The notes below the pieces were generated by a model. It was not told the DNA's origin and did no database searches. It was given only the letters and a program-made list of their open reading frames with translations. Positions 1-5,673 of a DNA stretch of 5,677 bases are shown here, piece after piece. The stretch is from Lysobacteraceae bacterium (GTDB lineage: Bacteria; Pseudomonadota; Gammaproteobacteria; Xanthomonadales; Xanthomonadaceae): contig JAQGOI010000097.1 of assembly GCA_028293685.1 (NCBI GenBank), positions 1 through 5,677 of the forward strand. Direction: 5' to 3'. Both the position numbers and the translations under genes were made by a program. Position 1 is the first letter of the stretch, and every line of letters begins with the position of its first letter.

Positions 1-1
1 C

Positions 2-802
2 TTCCAGCCCGACCCCGATGAAATCGAAGCGCTGGTCACTCCGTGTACCCGCGCCATCGTACTGATCAATCCGAACAACCCGACCGGCGCGGTGTATCCG
101 CGTGCACTGCTCGAGCGCATCGTCGCCATCGCCGCGCGTCATGGCCTGCTCCTGCTGTCCGACGAGATCTACGACGGCGTCGTCTATGAGGACCACGCCG
201 GCGCGCCACCCGTGTTCCAGCCGCTGGCACCGATTGCCGGCGACGTGCCGTGCCTGTCCTACGGTGGTCTGTCGAAGGTGCATCGTGCCTGTGGCTGGCG
301 TGTCGGCTGGGCGGTGCTCAGTGGCGATGTGCAGGCGAGCGCCGGATTCCACCAGGCCATGGACCTGCTCGGCGCGCTGCGCCTGTGCGCCAACGTGCCG
401 GGGCAATACGCGATCGAGCAGGCGCTGCACGGCCAGGACACCATCGGCGAGTTGTGTCGCCCGGGCGGTCGCCTGCATGCCACGCGTCGTGCGTTGATCG
501 AATGCTGCGCGGCCAGCGAGCACCTGGAGCTGGTCACGCCGCGCGGTGCCCTTTATGGCTTTCCGGCCGTGATCGGCGAGGCTGCGCAGGGATTCGACGG
601 CCACGCCTTCGCGCTGGCCATGCTCGAGCACGAGAGCGTGCTGATCGTGCCCGGATCAGGGTTCAACGTACCAGGGCGCAACCATTTCCGGGTGACGCTG
701 CTGCCGCGACCCGACGTCATGCGCGAGGTCTTCGGACGCATCGATCGCGTGCTGTCGCGTCGCGTGCATGCAACTCCGTCGCGTGCGGCGGCCCTGGCCT
801 GA
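2..802 (+). CDS. alaA: AlaA-type alanine (glutamate-pyruvate) aminotransferase, 5'-truncated by window edge
   Basis: This is a PLP-dependent fold-type I class I/II aminotransferase. The E. coli AlaA family makes L-alanine from pyruvate with glutamate as amino donor, in the cytoplasm. The reading frame is open from base 2, and 266 residues are visible before the TGA at 800-802. AlaA proteins are about 405 residues, so roughly 140 N-terminal residues lie upstream. Visible motifs are NPNNPTGA (bases 68-91), SDEIYD with the Asp expected to pair with the pyridine nitrogen (near 161), GLSK with the Schiff-base Lys at 275-277 followed by RACGWRVGW, and NHFRVTL with the substrate-carboxylate Arg at 689-691. 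The stretch LRLCANVPGQYAIEQAL closely resembles the AlaA segment as I recall it, which favours AlaA over aspartate transaminases. A short Ala/Arg-rich tail ends the protein. It is first in a same-strand block with the next two genes. Exact substrate preference (alanine versus another amino acid) is inferred. Confidence 0.9.
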   Translation, partial: FQPDPDEIEALVTPCTRAIVLINPNNPTGAVYPRALLERIVAIAARHGLLLLSDEIYDGVVYEDHAGAPPVFQPLAPIAGDVPCLSYGGLSKVHRACGWRVGWAVLSGDVQASAGFHQAMDLLGALRLCANVPGQYAIEQALHGQDTIGELCRPGGRLHATRRALIECCAASEHLELVTPRGALYGFPAVIGEAAQGFDGHAFALAMLEHESVLIVPGSGFNVPGRNHFRVTLLPRPDVMREVFGRIDRVLSRRVHATPSRAAALA

Positions 803-814
803 CGCTCGCTGCGG

Positions 815-1465
815 ATGGCCGCACACGCCGACAGTGCGTCAGTCCATTCGTCGCCGGACGCAGGCCGTTCCTATCTGGCGCTGGGCGACAGCTACACGAT
901 CGGCGAAGGCATCGCGCCATCGCAGAGCTGGCCGTGGCAACTGGCTGCACGGTTGCGTGCGGACGGCATCGCGCTGGACGATCCGTGGGTCATCGCAGGA
1001 ATCGGCTGGACGACCGACGAACTGGATGCCGCAATCACCACTGCGCAGCCGCTCGGCACGCACGCTCTGGTCAGCCTGCTCATCGGCGTCAACGACCAGT
1101 ACCGCGGCCGGCCGCTCGACCAGTACGTGGCGCCGTTCGCAGCGCTGCTCGGCCGGGCGATCGGATTTGCCGGTGGCCGCGCCGGGCGCGTGATGGTGCT
1201 GTCGATTCCGGATTGGGGCGTCACGCCTTTCGGCGCGGCGTCGGGACGCGCGGCAGCCGGTATTGCCAGCGAACTGGACGACTACAACGTCGCAGCGCGC
1301 GCCCTGTGCGACGGGTTCGGCGTGGCGTTCGTCGACATCACGACGCTGTCGCGCGAGCACGGCCGCACCCTGTGTGCGGACGATGGACTGCATCCGTCGG
1401 CGGCACTGCACGCGCTGTGGGCGCATGCGGCGTTGCCCATCGCACGAAAGCTGCTGTTGCCGTGA
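815..1465 (+). CDS. SGNH/GDSL-family hydrolase (esterase/lipase-like)
   Basis: A 216-residue serine hydrolase of the SGNH superfamily, whose members cleave ester or acyl bonds in lipids, acylated sugars or thioesters. All four signature blocks are visible: GDSYTIGEG (24-32, nucleophile Ser26), a block II glycine in AGIGWTTDEL (near Gly64), IGVND (90-94, oxyanion Asn93), and DDGLHPS (189-195, catalytic Asp190 and His193). The segment VLSIPDWGVTPF near the middle is typical of a small SGNH subfamily. There is no signal peptide or membrane segment, so it is probably cytoplasmic, unlike TesA-type periplasmic enzymes. ATG at 815 is the only reasonable start. It lies 12 nt after the upstream stop, in the same frame, with no strong Shine-Dalgarno, which suggests expression coupled to the aminotransferase. 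Its 3' end overlaps the methyltransferase start. Family assignment is firm; the substrate is unknown. Confidence 0.9.
   Translation: MAAHADSASVHSSPDAGRSYLALGDSYTIGEGIAPSQSWPWQLAARLRADGIALDDPWVIAGIGWTTDELDAAITTAQPLGTHALVSLLIGVNDQYRGRPLDQYVAPFAALLGRAIGFAGGRAGRVMVLSIPDWGVTPFGAASGRAAAGIASELDDYNVAARALCDGFGVAFVDITTLSREHGRTLCADDGLHPSAALHALWAHAALPIARKLLLP
1462..1465 (+). promoter_or_regulatory. Four-base stop/start overlap (GTGA), translational coupling
   Basis: The hydrolase TGA (1463-1465) is embedded in the proposed GTG start (1462-1464) of the methyltransferase. No good Shine-Dalgarno lies upstream; only a weak GAAAG occurs around 1446-1450. Such overlaps normally mean that ribosomes finishing the first gene re-initiate on the second. 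It supports a single transcript and matched expression of the two proteins. Confidence 0.65.
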
Positions 1466-2148
1466 CCGGCACGCCTGCGTTCGATCGGGTCGTGGCGGCA
1501 CGGATCGCGCGCGCATTCCTGCCGGCGCGATGGTTCGGCAACCGCTGGCATTACCACTACAGCCGCATCAAGCTCGGCAGCGACCCGCTGTACCCCGGCG
1601 TCACCGCGGCACTGCGCGGCAGCGAAGCGCCATTGCTTGACCTGGGTTGCGGTATCGGCCTGCTCGCTCATGCGTTGCGCATCGAACAGATCGCGTTGAT
1701 CTACCACGGCGTCGACAACGATCCGGTCAAGATCCAGGAAGCGCGCCGCGCGGCGGCCAAGGTCGGGCTGGTCGATGTCGATTTCAATGTCGTCGACCTT
1801 GCCAACCGCCTGCCGATGCATCGCGGCAGCGTCGCGATCCTCGACGTGCTGCAATACCTGGACGATGCATCGCAACAACGCCTGCTCGATGCCACGATCG
1901 CGATGCTGGTGCCGGGCGCCAGACTGATCATCCGCACCGGCATCGAGGACGGCAGCCGCCGGATGTGGTTCACGCGTGCCTTCGACCAGGCCGCCAACCT
2001 GATCGGCTGGATGAACGCGCCGCCGCGGCGCTATCCGCGCGAGCAGGCGCTGCGCGCGACGCTCGACCGCGCCGGCCTGCGCAGCACGTTCACGCCATTG
2101 CATGGCAACACGCCGTTCAACAACTGGTTGATCGTCGCGACGGCCTGA
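1462..2148 (+). CDS. Class I SAM-dependent methyltransferase
   Basis: A 228-residue Rossmann-fold methyltransferase that would transfer a methyl group from S-adenosylmethionine to an unknown acceptor. Motif I is LLDLGCGIG (58-66). The acidic ribose-binding residue at the end of strand 2 is in GVDND (83-87). A later strand reads VAILDVLQYLDD, a motif IV-like position, followed by the helix QQRLLDATIAML and the strand ARLIIRTG. The basic, aromatic N-terminus (ARWFGNRWHYHYSRIKL) precedes the fold. I chose GTG at 1462 because it overlaps the preceding stop codon as GTGA, a classic coupling arrangement. GTG at 1492 is the main alternative, and the first in-frame ATG is too far inside the domain. 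The frame stays open far upstream, antisense-free but out of frame with real genes, which is a high-GC artefact. The acceptor could be a lipid, a small metabolite or an ACP-bound acyl group; the sequence does not decide. Confidence 0.88.
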   Translation: MTGTPAFDRVVAARIARAFLPARWFGNRWHYHYSRIKLGSDPLYPGVTAALRGSEAPLLDLGCGIGLLAHALRIEQIALIYHGVDNDPVKIQEARRAAAKVGLVDVDFNVVDLANRLPMHRGSVAILDVLQYLDDASQQRLLDATIAMLVPGARLIIRTGIEDGSRRMWFTRAFDQAANLIGWMNAPPRRYPREQALRATLDRAGLRSTFTPLHGNTPFNNWLIVATA

Positions 2149-2160
2149 ACACGCGTGCAG

Positions 2161-2985
2161 TCAAGCGCCGTCGACAACCGGCGTCGGCGATGCACCCGCG
2201 CATTCGAGCGCTTCGGGCAGCACGGTGCGATAACCCAACGCATCGAGCCGCTGCAGCAGCAGAGCCATGCCTTCCAGGTTGCGTCCGTGCGCGGCGCCTT
2301 CGTGCATCAGCACGATGGCGCCGGGAGCCAGCTGGTGTTCAATACCGCGCAGCACGCGTTGCGGATCGGCGACGACCGCATCGAAGCCGCGCGCGTTCCA
2401 CGCCACTCGCGTCAGCCCCTCGCGCTTGAGCGCACTGGCGACGAACGGATTGGCCATGCCGACGACCGCGCGAAACCAGCGCGGACGCTCGCCCGTGATC
2501 TGCTGCAGGATGGCCTGCGTGCGTTCGATCTCGCTGCGCATCCGGTGCGGGGGCAGCGCCCAGAACACGCGCTCGGGATGGGTGGCACTGTGATTGCCGA
2601 TGCCATGCCCGCGCCGGACGATTTCGCGCACCAGCTCCGGGCGCGCGGCCGCGCGTTCGCCGACGACGAAAAACGTGGCCTTGGCCGCGTGCGCATCCAG
2701 CAGGTCGAGCATCGGCAGCGTCTGCGACGACGGACCGTCATCGATGGTCAGCCAGACGACGCGCTCGCTCGTGGGCAGCCGCGTGAGGACCGGGCAGAAC
2801 AACCGCGATTGCGGCCGCAGCGTTCCCCACCAGAACGGCAGGTGGCTCGCCATCAGCAGCGGCAGGCCGACCTGCCATCCCACACGCCACCACACGGCAA
2901 GCGCCAGTGCCTGTGACGCGGCCAGGAACAGCAGCCAGACGTGCGGGTAGCGCGGCGGACGGCCGAGATCGAGTGGCGTTGACAT
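2161..2985 (-). CDS. Membrane-anchored polysaccharide deacetylase (NodB/CE4 family)
   Basis: A 274-residue carbohydrate esterase family 4 protein, which removes N- or O-acetyl groups from glycans at a metal centre. The N-terminus has two hydrophobic stretches (about 16-33 and 37-54), which suggests inner-membrane anchoring or a hairpin. The NodB domain follows: TIDDGPS (80-86, base Asp82 and metal Asp83), GNHSATH (130-136, metal ligands His132 and His136), WFRAVVGMANPF (170-181, motif 3), ARGFDAVVADP (198-208), and IVLMHEG (224-230, His228). Motif 3 lacks the Pro of the usual RxP. ATG at 2985 is preferred because the protein then starts just before the first hydrophobic stretch. In-frame ATGs at 3015 and 3030 would add 10 or 15 residues. 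The one at 3030 has AAAGG 10 nt upstream, whereas 2985 has no clear ribosome site. It is divergent from the glutaredoxin fusion and convergent with the methyltransferase. Substrate (peptidoglycan, exopolysaccharide or lipid-linked sugar) unknown. Confidence 0.9.
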   Translation of the reverse strand: MSTPLDLGRPPRYPHVWLLFLAASQALALAVWWRVGWQVGLPLLMASHLPFWWGTLRPQSRLFCPVLTRLPTSERVVWLTIDDGPSSQTLPMLDLLDAHAAKATFFVVGERAAARPELVREIVRRGHGIGNHSATHPERVFWALPPHRMRSEIERTQAILQQITGERPRWFRAVVGMANPFVASALKREGLTRVAWNARGFDAVVADPQRVLRGIEHQLAPGAIVLMHEGAAHGRNLEGMALLLQRLDALGYRTVLPEALECAGASPTPVVDGA

Positions 2986-3029
2986 CGACGAAATGATCGC
3001 ATGACCACCGTGCATTCCTTCCGCACGCA

Positions 3030-3035
3030 TAGAAT
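3030..3035 (+). promoter_or_regulatory. Putative -10 box (TAGAAT) for the glutaredoxin fusion gene
   Basis: TAGAAT matches the sigma-70 -10 consensus TATAAT at five of six positions and stands out in otherwise GC-rich sequence. It would place transcription start near 3042, giving a leader of about 25 nt that contains the GGAA ribosome site. No convincing -35 hexamer lies 16-18 nt upstream (around 3006-3013), so the promoter would be weak or activator-dependent. The box also lies within the extended coding region of the divergent deacetylase if that gene starts at 3030. Confidence 0.4.
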
Positions 3036-3057
3036 GGCCGCCTTTCCAGAGACTGCC

Positions 3058-3061
3058 GGAA
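3058..3061 (+). promoter_or_regulatory. Ribosome-binding site (GGAA) fixing the ATG at 3067
   Basis: GGAA ends 5 nt before the ATG at 3067. The same frame has earlier ATGs at 3001 and 3034, but these lack a nearby Shine-Dalgarno, fall within or before the putative -10 box, and would add residues with no similarity to glutaredoxins. The residues after 3067 (PIDDVLRERIASLL) match the normal start of a CGFS glutaredoxin helix. A GTG at 3064 directly in front is a minor alternative. Confidence 0.5.
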
Positions 3062-3066
3062 CCGTG

Positions 3067-3990
3067 ATGCCGATCGATGACGTGTTGCGCGAACGGATCG
3101 CGAGCCTGTTGGGTCACGACCCGATCGTCCTGTTCATGAAGGGCAGTCCGCGCGCGCCGCAGTGCGGCTTTTCCGCCAGGACGGTCGCCATCCTCGACGA
3201 CCTTGGCGTCGATTACGCACACGTCGACGTGCTTGCCGATGCCGCCATGCGCGAGGGCATCAAGCTCTACAGCGACTGGCCCACGATCCCGCAGCTGTAC
3301 ATCGGTGGGCAACTGCTGGGTGGCAGCGACATCGTCGAGCAGATGCTGCGTTCGGGGGAATTGCATGCCGCACTCGGGCTGCCGGCACCGGACCGCACGC
3401 CGCCGTCGATCACGATCACGCCGGCCGCCGTGACGATGTTGCGCAGCACGCTGCACGATGCCGGCAATGGCCATGCCGTGAACGTCACGGTCGATGCGCG
3501 CTTCGCCACTCGCCTGCAACTGGGGCCGGCCGACGACACCGCCATCGCCCTGGACGTCGACGGCCTGCGCGTGCAGTTCGATCCGGCCTCGGCGCGCCGG
3601 GCCGAAGGGCTTGCGATCGACTGGGTCGATGACGAGCGCGGCCGCGGCCTGGTCGTCGACCATCCGCGGGCGGCGCCGGCCGTGCGGCCGTTGTCGCCAC
3701 TGGAAGCGGCCAGCAAGCTCGCTGCCGCTTCGGTCACGCTGGTCGATGTGCGGCCGCCCGACGAACGTGCGTTCGCACTGATCAAGGCGCCGTTCGCGAC
3801 GCTCGACCAGGGTCCGGATGCTCTGGAGGCATTGCCACGGGAAACGCCACTGGCGTTCCTGTGCCACCACGGCCAACGCAGCGCGCAGGCTGCGGAACAC
3901 TTCCGGCAATCGGGATTCCTGGAGGTCTACAACGTGACCGGCGGCATCGACGCGTGGGCGCAGCTGGATCCCTCAATCCCGCGCTATTGA
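3067..3990 (+). CDS. Grx4-type monothiol glutaredoxin fused to a cysteine-less A-type carrier-like domain and a rhodanese
   Basis: A 307-residue three-domain cytoplasmic protein. Residues 1-105 are a monothiol glutaredoxin with the CGFS active site (33-36, Cys33), the WPTIPQLY cis-Pro segment (71-78) and GGSDI (85-89), which bind glutathione. Stand-alone GrxD/Grx4 proteins of about 110 residues carry or transfer [2Fe-2S] clusters. Residues 113-203 read like an A-type (IscA/HesB) domain: SITITPAAV opening, DGLRVQFDPAS, then LAIDWVDDERGRGLVVDHP. All three cluster-binding Cys positions are replaced. Residues 208-307 are a rhodanese domain with LVDVR (225-229), the catalytic loop CHHGQRS (266-272, Cys266) and NVTGGIDAW (289-297), giving a sulfur-transfer thiol. 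The length suggests an intact fusion with no frameshift. I recall similar proteins of about 307 residues annotated as Grx4 in Xanthomonadales. The likely role is Fe-S or sulfur trafficking or redox sensing; the part played by the middle domain is inference. Confidence 0.92.
   Translation: MPIDDVLRERIASLLGHDPIVLFMKGSPRAPQCGFSARTVAILDDLGVDYAHVDVLADAAMREGIKLYSDWPTIPQLYIGGQLLGGSDIVEQMLRSGELHAALGLPAPDRTPPSITITPAAVTMLRSTLHDAGNGHAVNVTVDARFATRLQLGPADDTAIALDVDGLRVQFDPASARRAEGLAIDWVDDERGRGLVVDHPRAAPAVRPLSPLEAASKLAAASVTLVDVRPPDERAFALIKAPFATLDQGPDALEALPRETPLAFLCHHGQRSAQAAEHFRQSGFLEVYNVTGGIDAWAQLDPSIPRY
3403..3675 (+). other. Degenerate A-type Fe-S carrier (IscA/HesB-like) domain inside the fusion
   Basis: Residues 113-203 of the glutaredoxin fusion align by eye with E. 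coli IscA as I remember it. The opening SITITPAAVTML corresponds to SITLSDSAAARV, VDGLRVQFDPAS to the KGVKVVVDGKS strand, and GLAIDWVDDERGRGLVVDHP to the [20 protein letters not shown] region. The first Cys (SGCSG in IscA) falls in a VDARFAT stretch, and the C-terminal CGCG falls in an Ala/Pro-rich linker. There is no cysteine between residue 33 and Cys266, so this domain cannot hold a cluster in the usual way. It may act as a dimerisation or docking module. Confidence 0.65.
3973..3990. other. 18-nt tail-to-tail overlap of convergent genes
   Basis: The last six codons, stop included, of the glutaredoxin-rhodanese gene (+) and of the diguanylate cyclase gene (-) share these bases. The + stop is at 3988-3990 and the - stop at 3973-3975. 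There is no room for a separate intrinsic terminator, and no hairpin with a T-run is visible on either side, so transcripts from the two genes are likely to overlap as antisense at their 3' ends. Confidence 0.85.
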
Positions 3991-5673
3991 GTCCGCCTGC
4001 CGCACCGTGTCGGCCTGCTGTCCCGCGTCGCCCTGTGCGGATTCGGCAACGACCCGGTTGCGACCCGCGCGCTTGGCTGCGTACATCGCGGCATCGGCGC
4101 GCGCGACCAGGTCGGCGACGGCATCCGTGGGCCGGCTGTCGGCGATGCCGATGCTCACGGTCATGTCCAGGGCAACGCCCGCGATCTGATGGCACCGGGT
4201 TTCGACGTTGCGTCGAATCCGTTCGGCGATATCGCGCGCACGGCGGCGATCCGCGCCGGGCAGCATGAGCAGGAATTCCTCGCCGCCCAGGCGCCCGACC
4301 TGGTCCCCGTATTGCAGCTCCGCGGCCATCACCCGTACCAGGGCGCCCAGGCAGGCGTCGCCGATCGCATGCCCGTGGCTGTCGTTGATCCGCTTGAAGT
4401 GGTCGATGTCCAGGAACAGCACCGCCAGCAGCTGGTAAGTGCCGCGACCAGCGACCAGGGCCCACTCGAGGCGACGCTCGATCCCGGAACGGTTGAGCAC
4501 GCCGGTCAGCGGATCGCGTTCGGCTTCCATCTGCGCGCGATCGCGCTCACGCCGGAAGGCGCGCATGCGATCGGCCATCCCCAGCATCAGCACCACGGCG
4601 GTGTACGCCAGTACCAGCGGCAAACCGTATTCCAGCCACGGCGCCAGCGCCGCGCCCGAGCTGAGCTGCACGGCGCGCGCCGTGGAGACGGTGACCAGCG
4701 GAATCCACGCCAGCAGCATCATTCCGGCATGGCGGCCGCCACGGCGCCAAGCAACGAGCAGGCTGACGATCGCCAGCAGGTTGGCCACCAGCAGCAGCAG
4801 GTTGCCGACATTGGGAAACCAGCCCTTGTCCTGCGGCCACGGCGACACCAGGATCGCCAGCGTCAACAGCGGCACGTACACGCCTACCCAGAGCAACGCC
4901 CGGCTGAGCCATGGCGTGCGGGTGCGCAACTCGCCGAAGTCCAGCAGGAAACACACCCCGACGATCGTGGACACCGTCGCCACGAACCACACCCCGGGCG
5001 CGCCGAAGCGGCCCAGGGTGTCCAGTCCCGGCAACGCATACGCTTCGCCATACGAGCACAGCACGTACAACAACTGCATGGCCATGCACCCGGCGTACAG
5101 CAGGTAGACGCGGTCGCGCAGCACCAGCCAGAACACCAGCGCGACCAGGCAGACGCCGATCAGCACGCCGGTCGAACCGTAAAGGACCTGCAGGTGGCTG
5201 TGATCGGACACGGCATGCGCGGCGGCACCGCGCACCGCGATCTGCAGCGGGTATCGCGCCTGCTCGACGCCGATGTACACCGGTCCGCTGGCCGTGATCG
5301 GAAACACCAGCGCCCGTCGCGAATAGCGCGCGTCGAGGTTGGCATCGAACATGTTCTGCCGTTGCGGCCGGTAGTCCGGCGGCATCAGCACCGTCACCTG
5401 GGCGCTGTACGGGTGGAAGACCAGCAGCAGTCGCTCGTCGTCCGCTGTTTGCGGCTGCACGCGCCACCAGCCGGCACCCGCGACCGCGCCATCAAGCCGG
5501 TCACGGCGGGCGCTGGTCTGGAAATCGGCGGCGGGGAGCTCCGGAACACTCTGGGCGGCGGCGGCGCCCTCCCGGACGTGGGCGATGGCGGCAATGCCGC
5601 TGTCCTGCGCATGGGCGCTGCCGGCAAGACATGCCAGCAGCAGCAACCACTCGGGTTTCCAGTATCGACGCAT
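3973..5673 (-). CDS. Diguanylate cyclase with 7TM-DISM-like sensor module (GGDEF protein)
   Basis: A 566-residue inner-membrane enzyme predicted to condense two GTP into c-di-GMP. Residues 1-22 form a signal peptide ending AHA before Gln23. Residues about 25-160 are a periplasmic beta-rich domain resembling 7TMR-DISMED2 (ERLLLVFHPYSAQV, RALVFPITASGPVYIGVE). Seven hydrophobic segments lie near 163-185, 189-207, 226-245, 257-276, 289-309, 316-334 and 346-366. A charged linker (368-386) leads to the GGDEF domain: DPLTGVLNR (387-395), FLDIDHFKRIN (420-430, metal Asp422, base-contacting Asn430), GDACL (438-442), GGEEF (463-467) and VSIGIA (506-511). Catalytic residues look intact, but the I-site position reads QYGD (454-457) instead of RxxD. 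A hydrophilic tail of about 26 residues follows. The frame is open to the window edge, so an upstream start is possible, yet the signal peptide favours ATG at 5673. The ligand sensed is unknown, possibly a carbohydrate or small metabolite by analogy with other DISM proteins. Confidence 0.92.
   Translation of the reverse strand: MRRYWKPEWLLLLACLAGSAHAQDSGIAAIAHVREGAAAAQSVPELPAADFQTSARRDRLDGAVAGAGWWRVQPQTADDERLLLVFHPYSAQVTVLMPPDYRPQRQNMFDANLDARYSRRALVFPITASGPVYIGVEQARYPLQIAVRGAAAHAVSDHSHLQVLYGSTGVLIGVCLVALVFWLVLRDRVYLLYAGCMAMQLLYVLCSYGEAYALPGLDTLGRFGAPGVWFVATVSTIVGVCFLLDFGELRTRTPWLSRALLWVGVYVPLLTLAILVSPWPQDKGWFPNVGNLLLLVANLLAIVSLLVAWRRGGRHAGMMLLAWIPLVTVSTARAVQLSSGAALAPWLEYGLPLVLAYTAVVLMLGMADRMRAFRRERDRAQMEAERDPLTGVLNRSGIERRLEWALVAGRGTYQLLAVLFLDIDHFKRINDSHGHAIGDACLGALVRVMAAELQYGDQVGRLGGEEFLLMLPGADRRRARDIAERIRRNVETRCHQIAGVALDMTVSIGIADSRPTDAVADLVARADAAMYAAKRAGRNRVVAESAQGDAGQQADTVRQADSIARD

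Noticed and set aside
250..1461. Long + strand open frame (632 codons in total) running upstream of the methyltransferase through the aminotransferase and hydrolase genes.
   Set aside because: Its sequence is Arg/Ala-rich and low in family motifs, and it lies out of frame under two clear enzyme genes. Only the part from 1462 is real; the rest is a high-GC stop-free artefact.
839..1516. 225-codon minus-strand frame opposite the SGNH hydrolase.
   Set aside because: It is Arg/Gln-rich with no recognisable motif, and the other strand carries all SGNH signature blocks.
2150..2157. Palindrome CACGCGTG between the convergent methyltransferase and deacetylase stops, considered as a bidirectional terminator.
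   Set aside because: The arms are only 4 bp with no loop and no T-run on either side, so it is not a credible intrinsic terminator.
2979..2984. Perfect TTGACA reading towards the glutaredoxin fusion, considered as a -35 box.
   Set aside because: No -10-like hexamer occurs 15-18 nt downstream, and the TAGAAT box is 45 nt away. The bases also code for the first residues of the deacetylase, so the match is probably chance.
3001..3066. N-terminal extension of the glutaredoxin fusion to the ATG at 3001.
   Set aside because: It would add 22 residues unlike glutaredoxins and run through the likely -10 box. GGAA is properly placed for the ATG at 3067.
2986..3909. Open minus-strand frame extending the deacetylase upstream to about 582 codons, antisense to the glutaredoxin fusion.
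   Set aside because: The extension is low-complexity, Arg-rich translation opposite a well-supported gene. The deacetylase domain and its hydrophobic N-terminus begin only near 2985.
4547..5467. 306-codon minus-strand frame, shifted relative to the diguanylate cyclase.
   Set aside because: It is an out-of-frame shadow with Ala/Gly/Arg-rich translation; the cyclase frame has the signal peptide, membrane segments and GGEEF motifs.
5627..5638. Possible lipobox (LLAC, Cys15) in the diguanylate cyclase leader, suggesting a lipoprotein.
   Set aside because: The hydrophobic core before Cys15 is too short, and a standard AHA cleavage site follows at residues 20-22; a lipid-anchored seven-helix protein would also be unusual.
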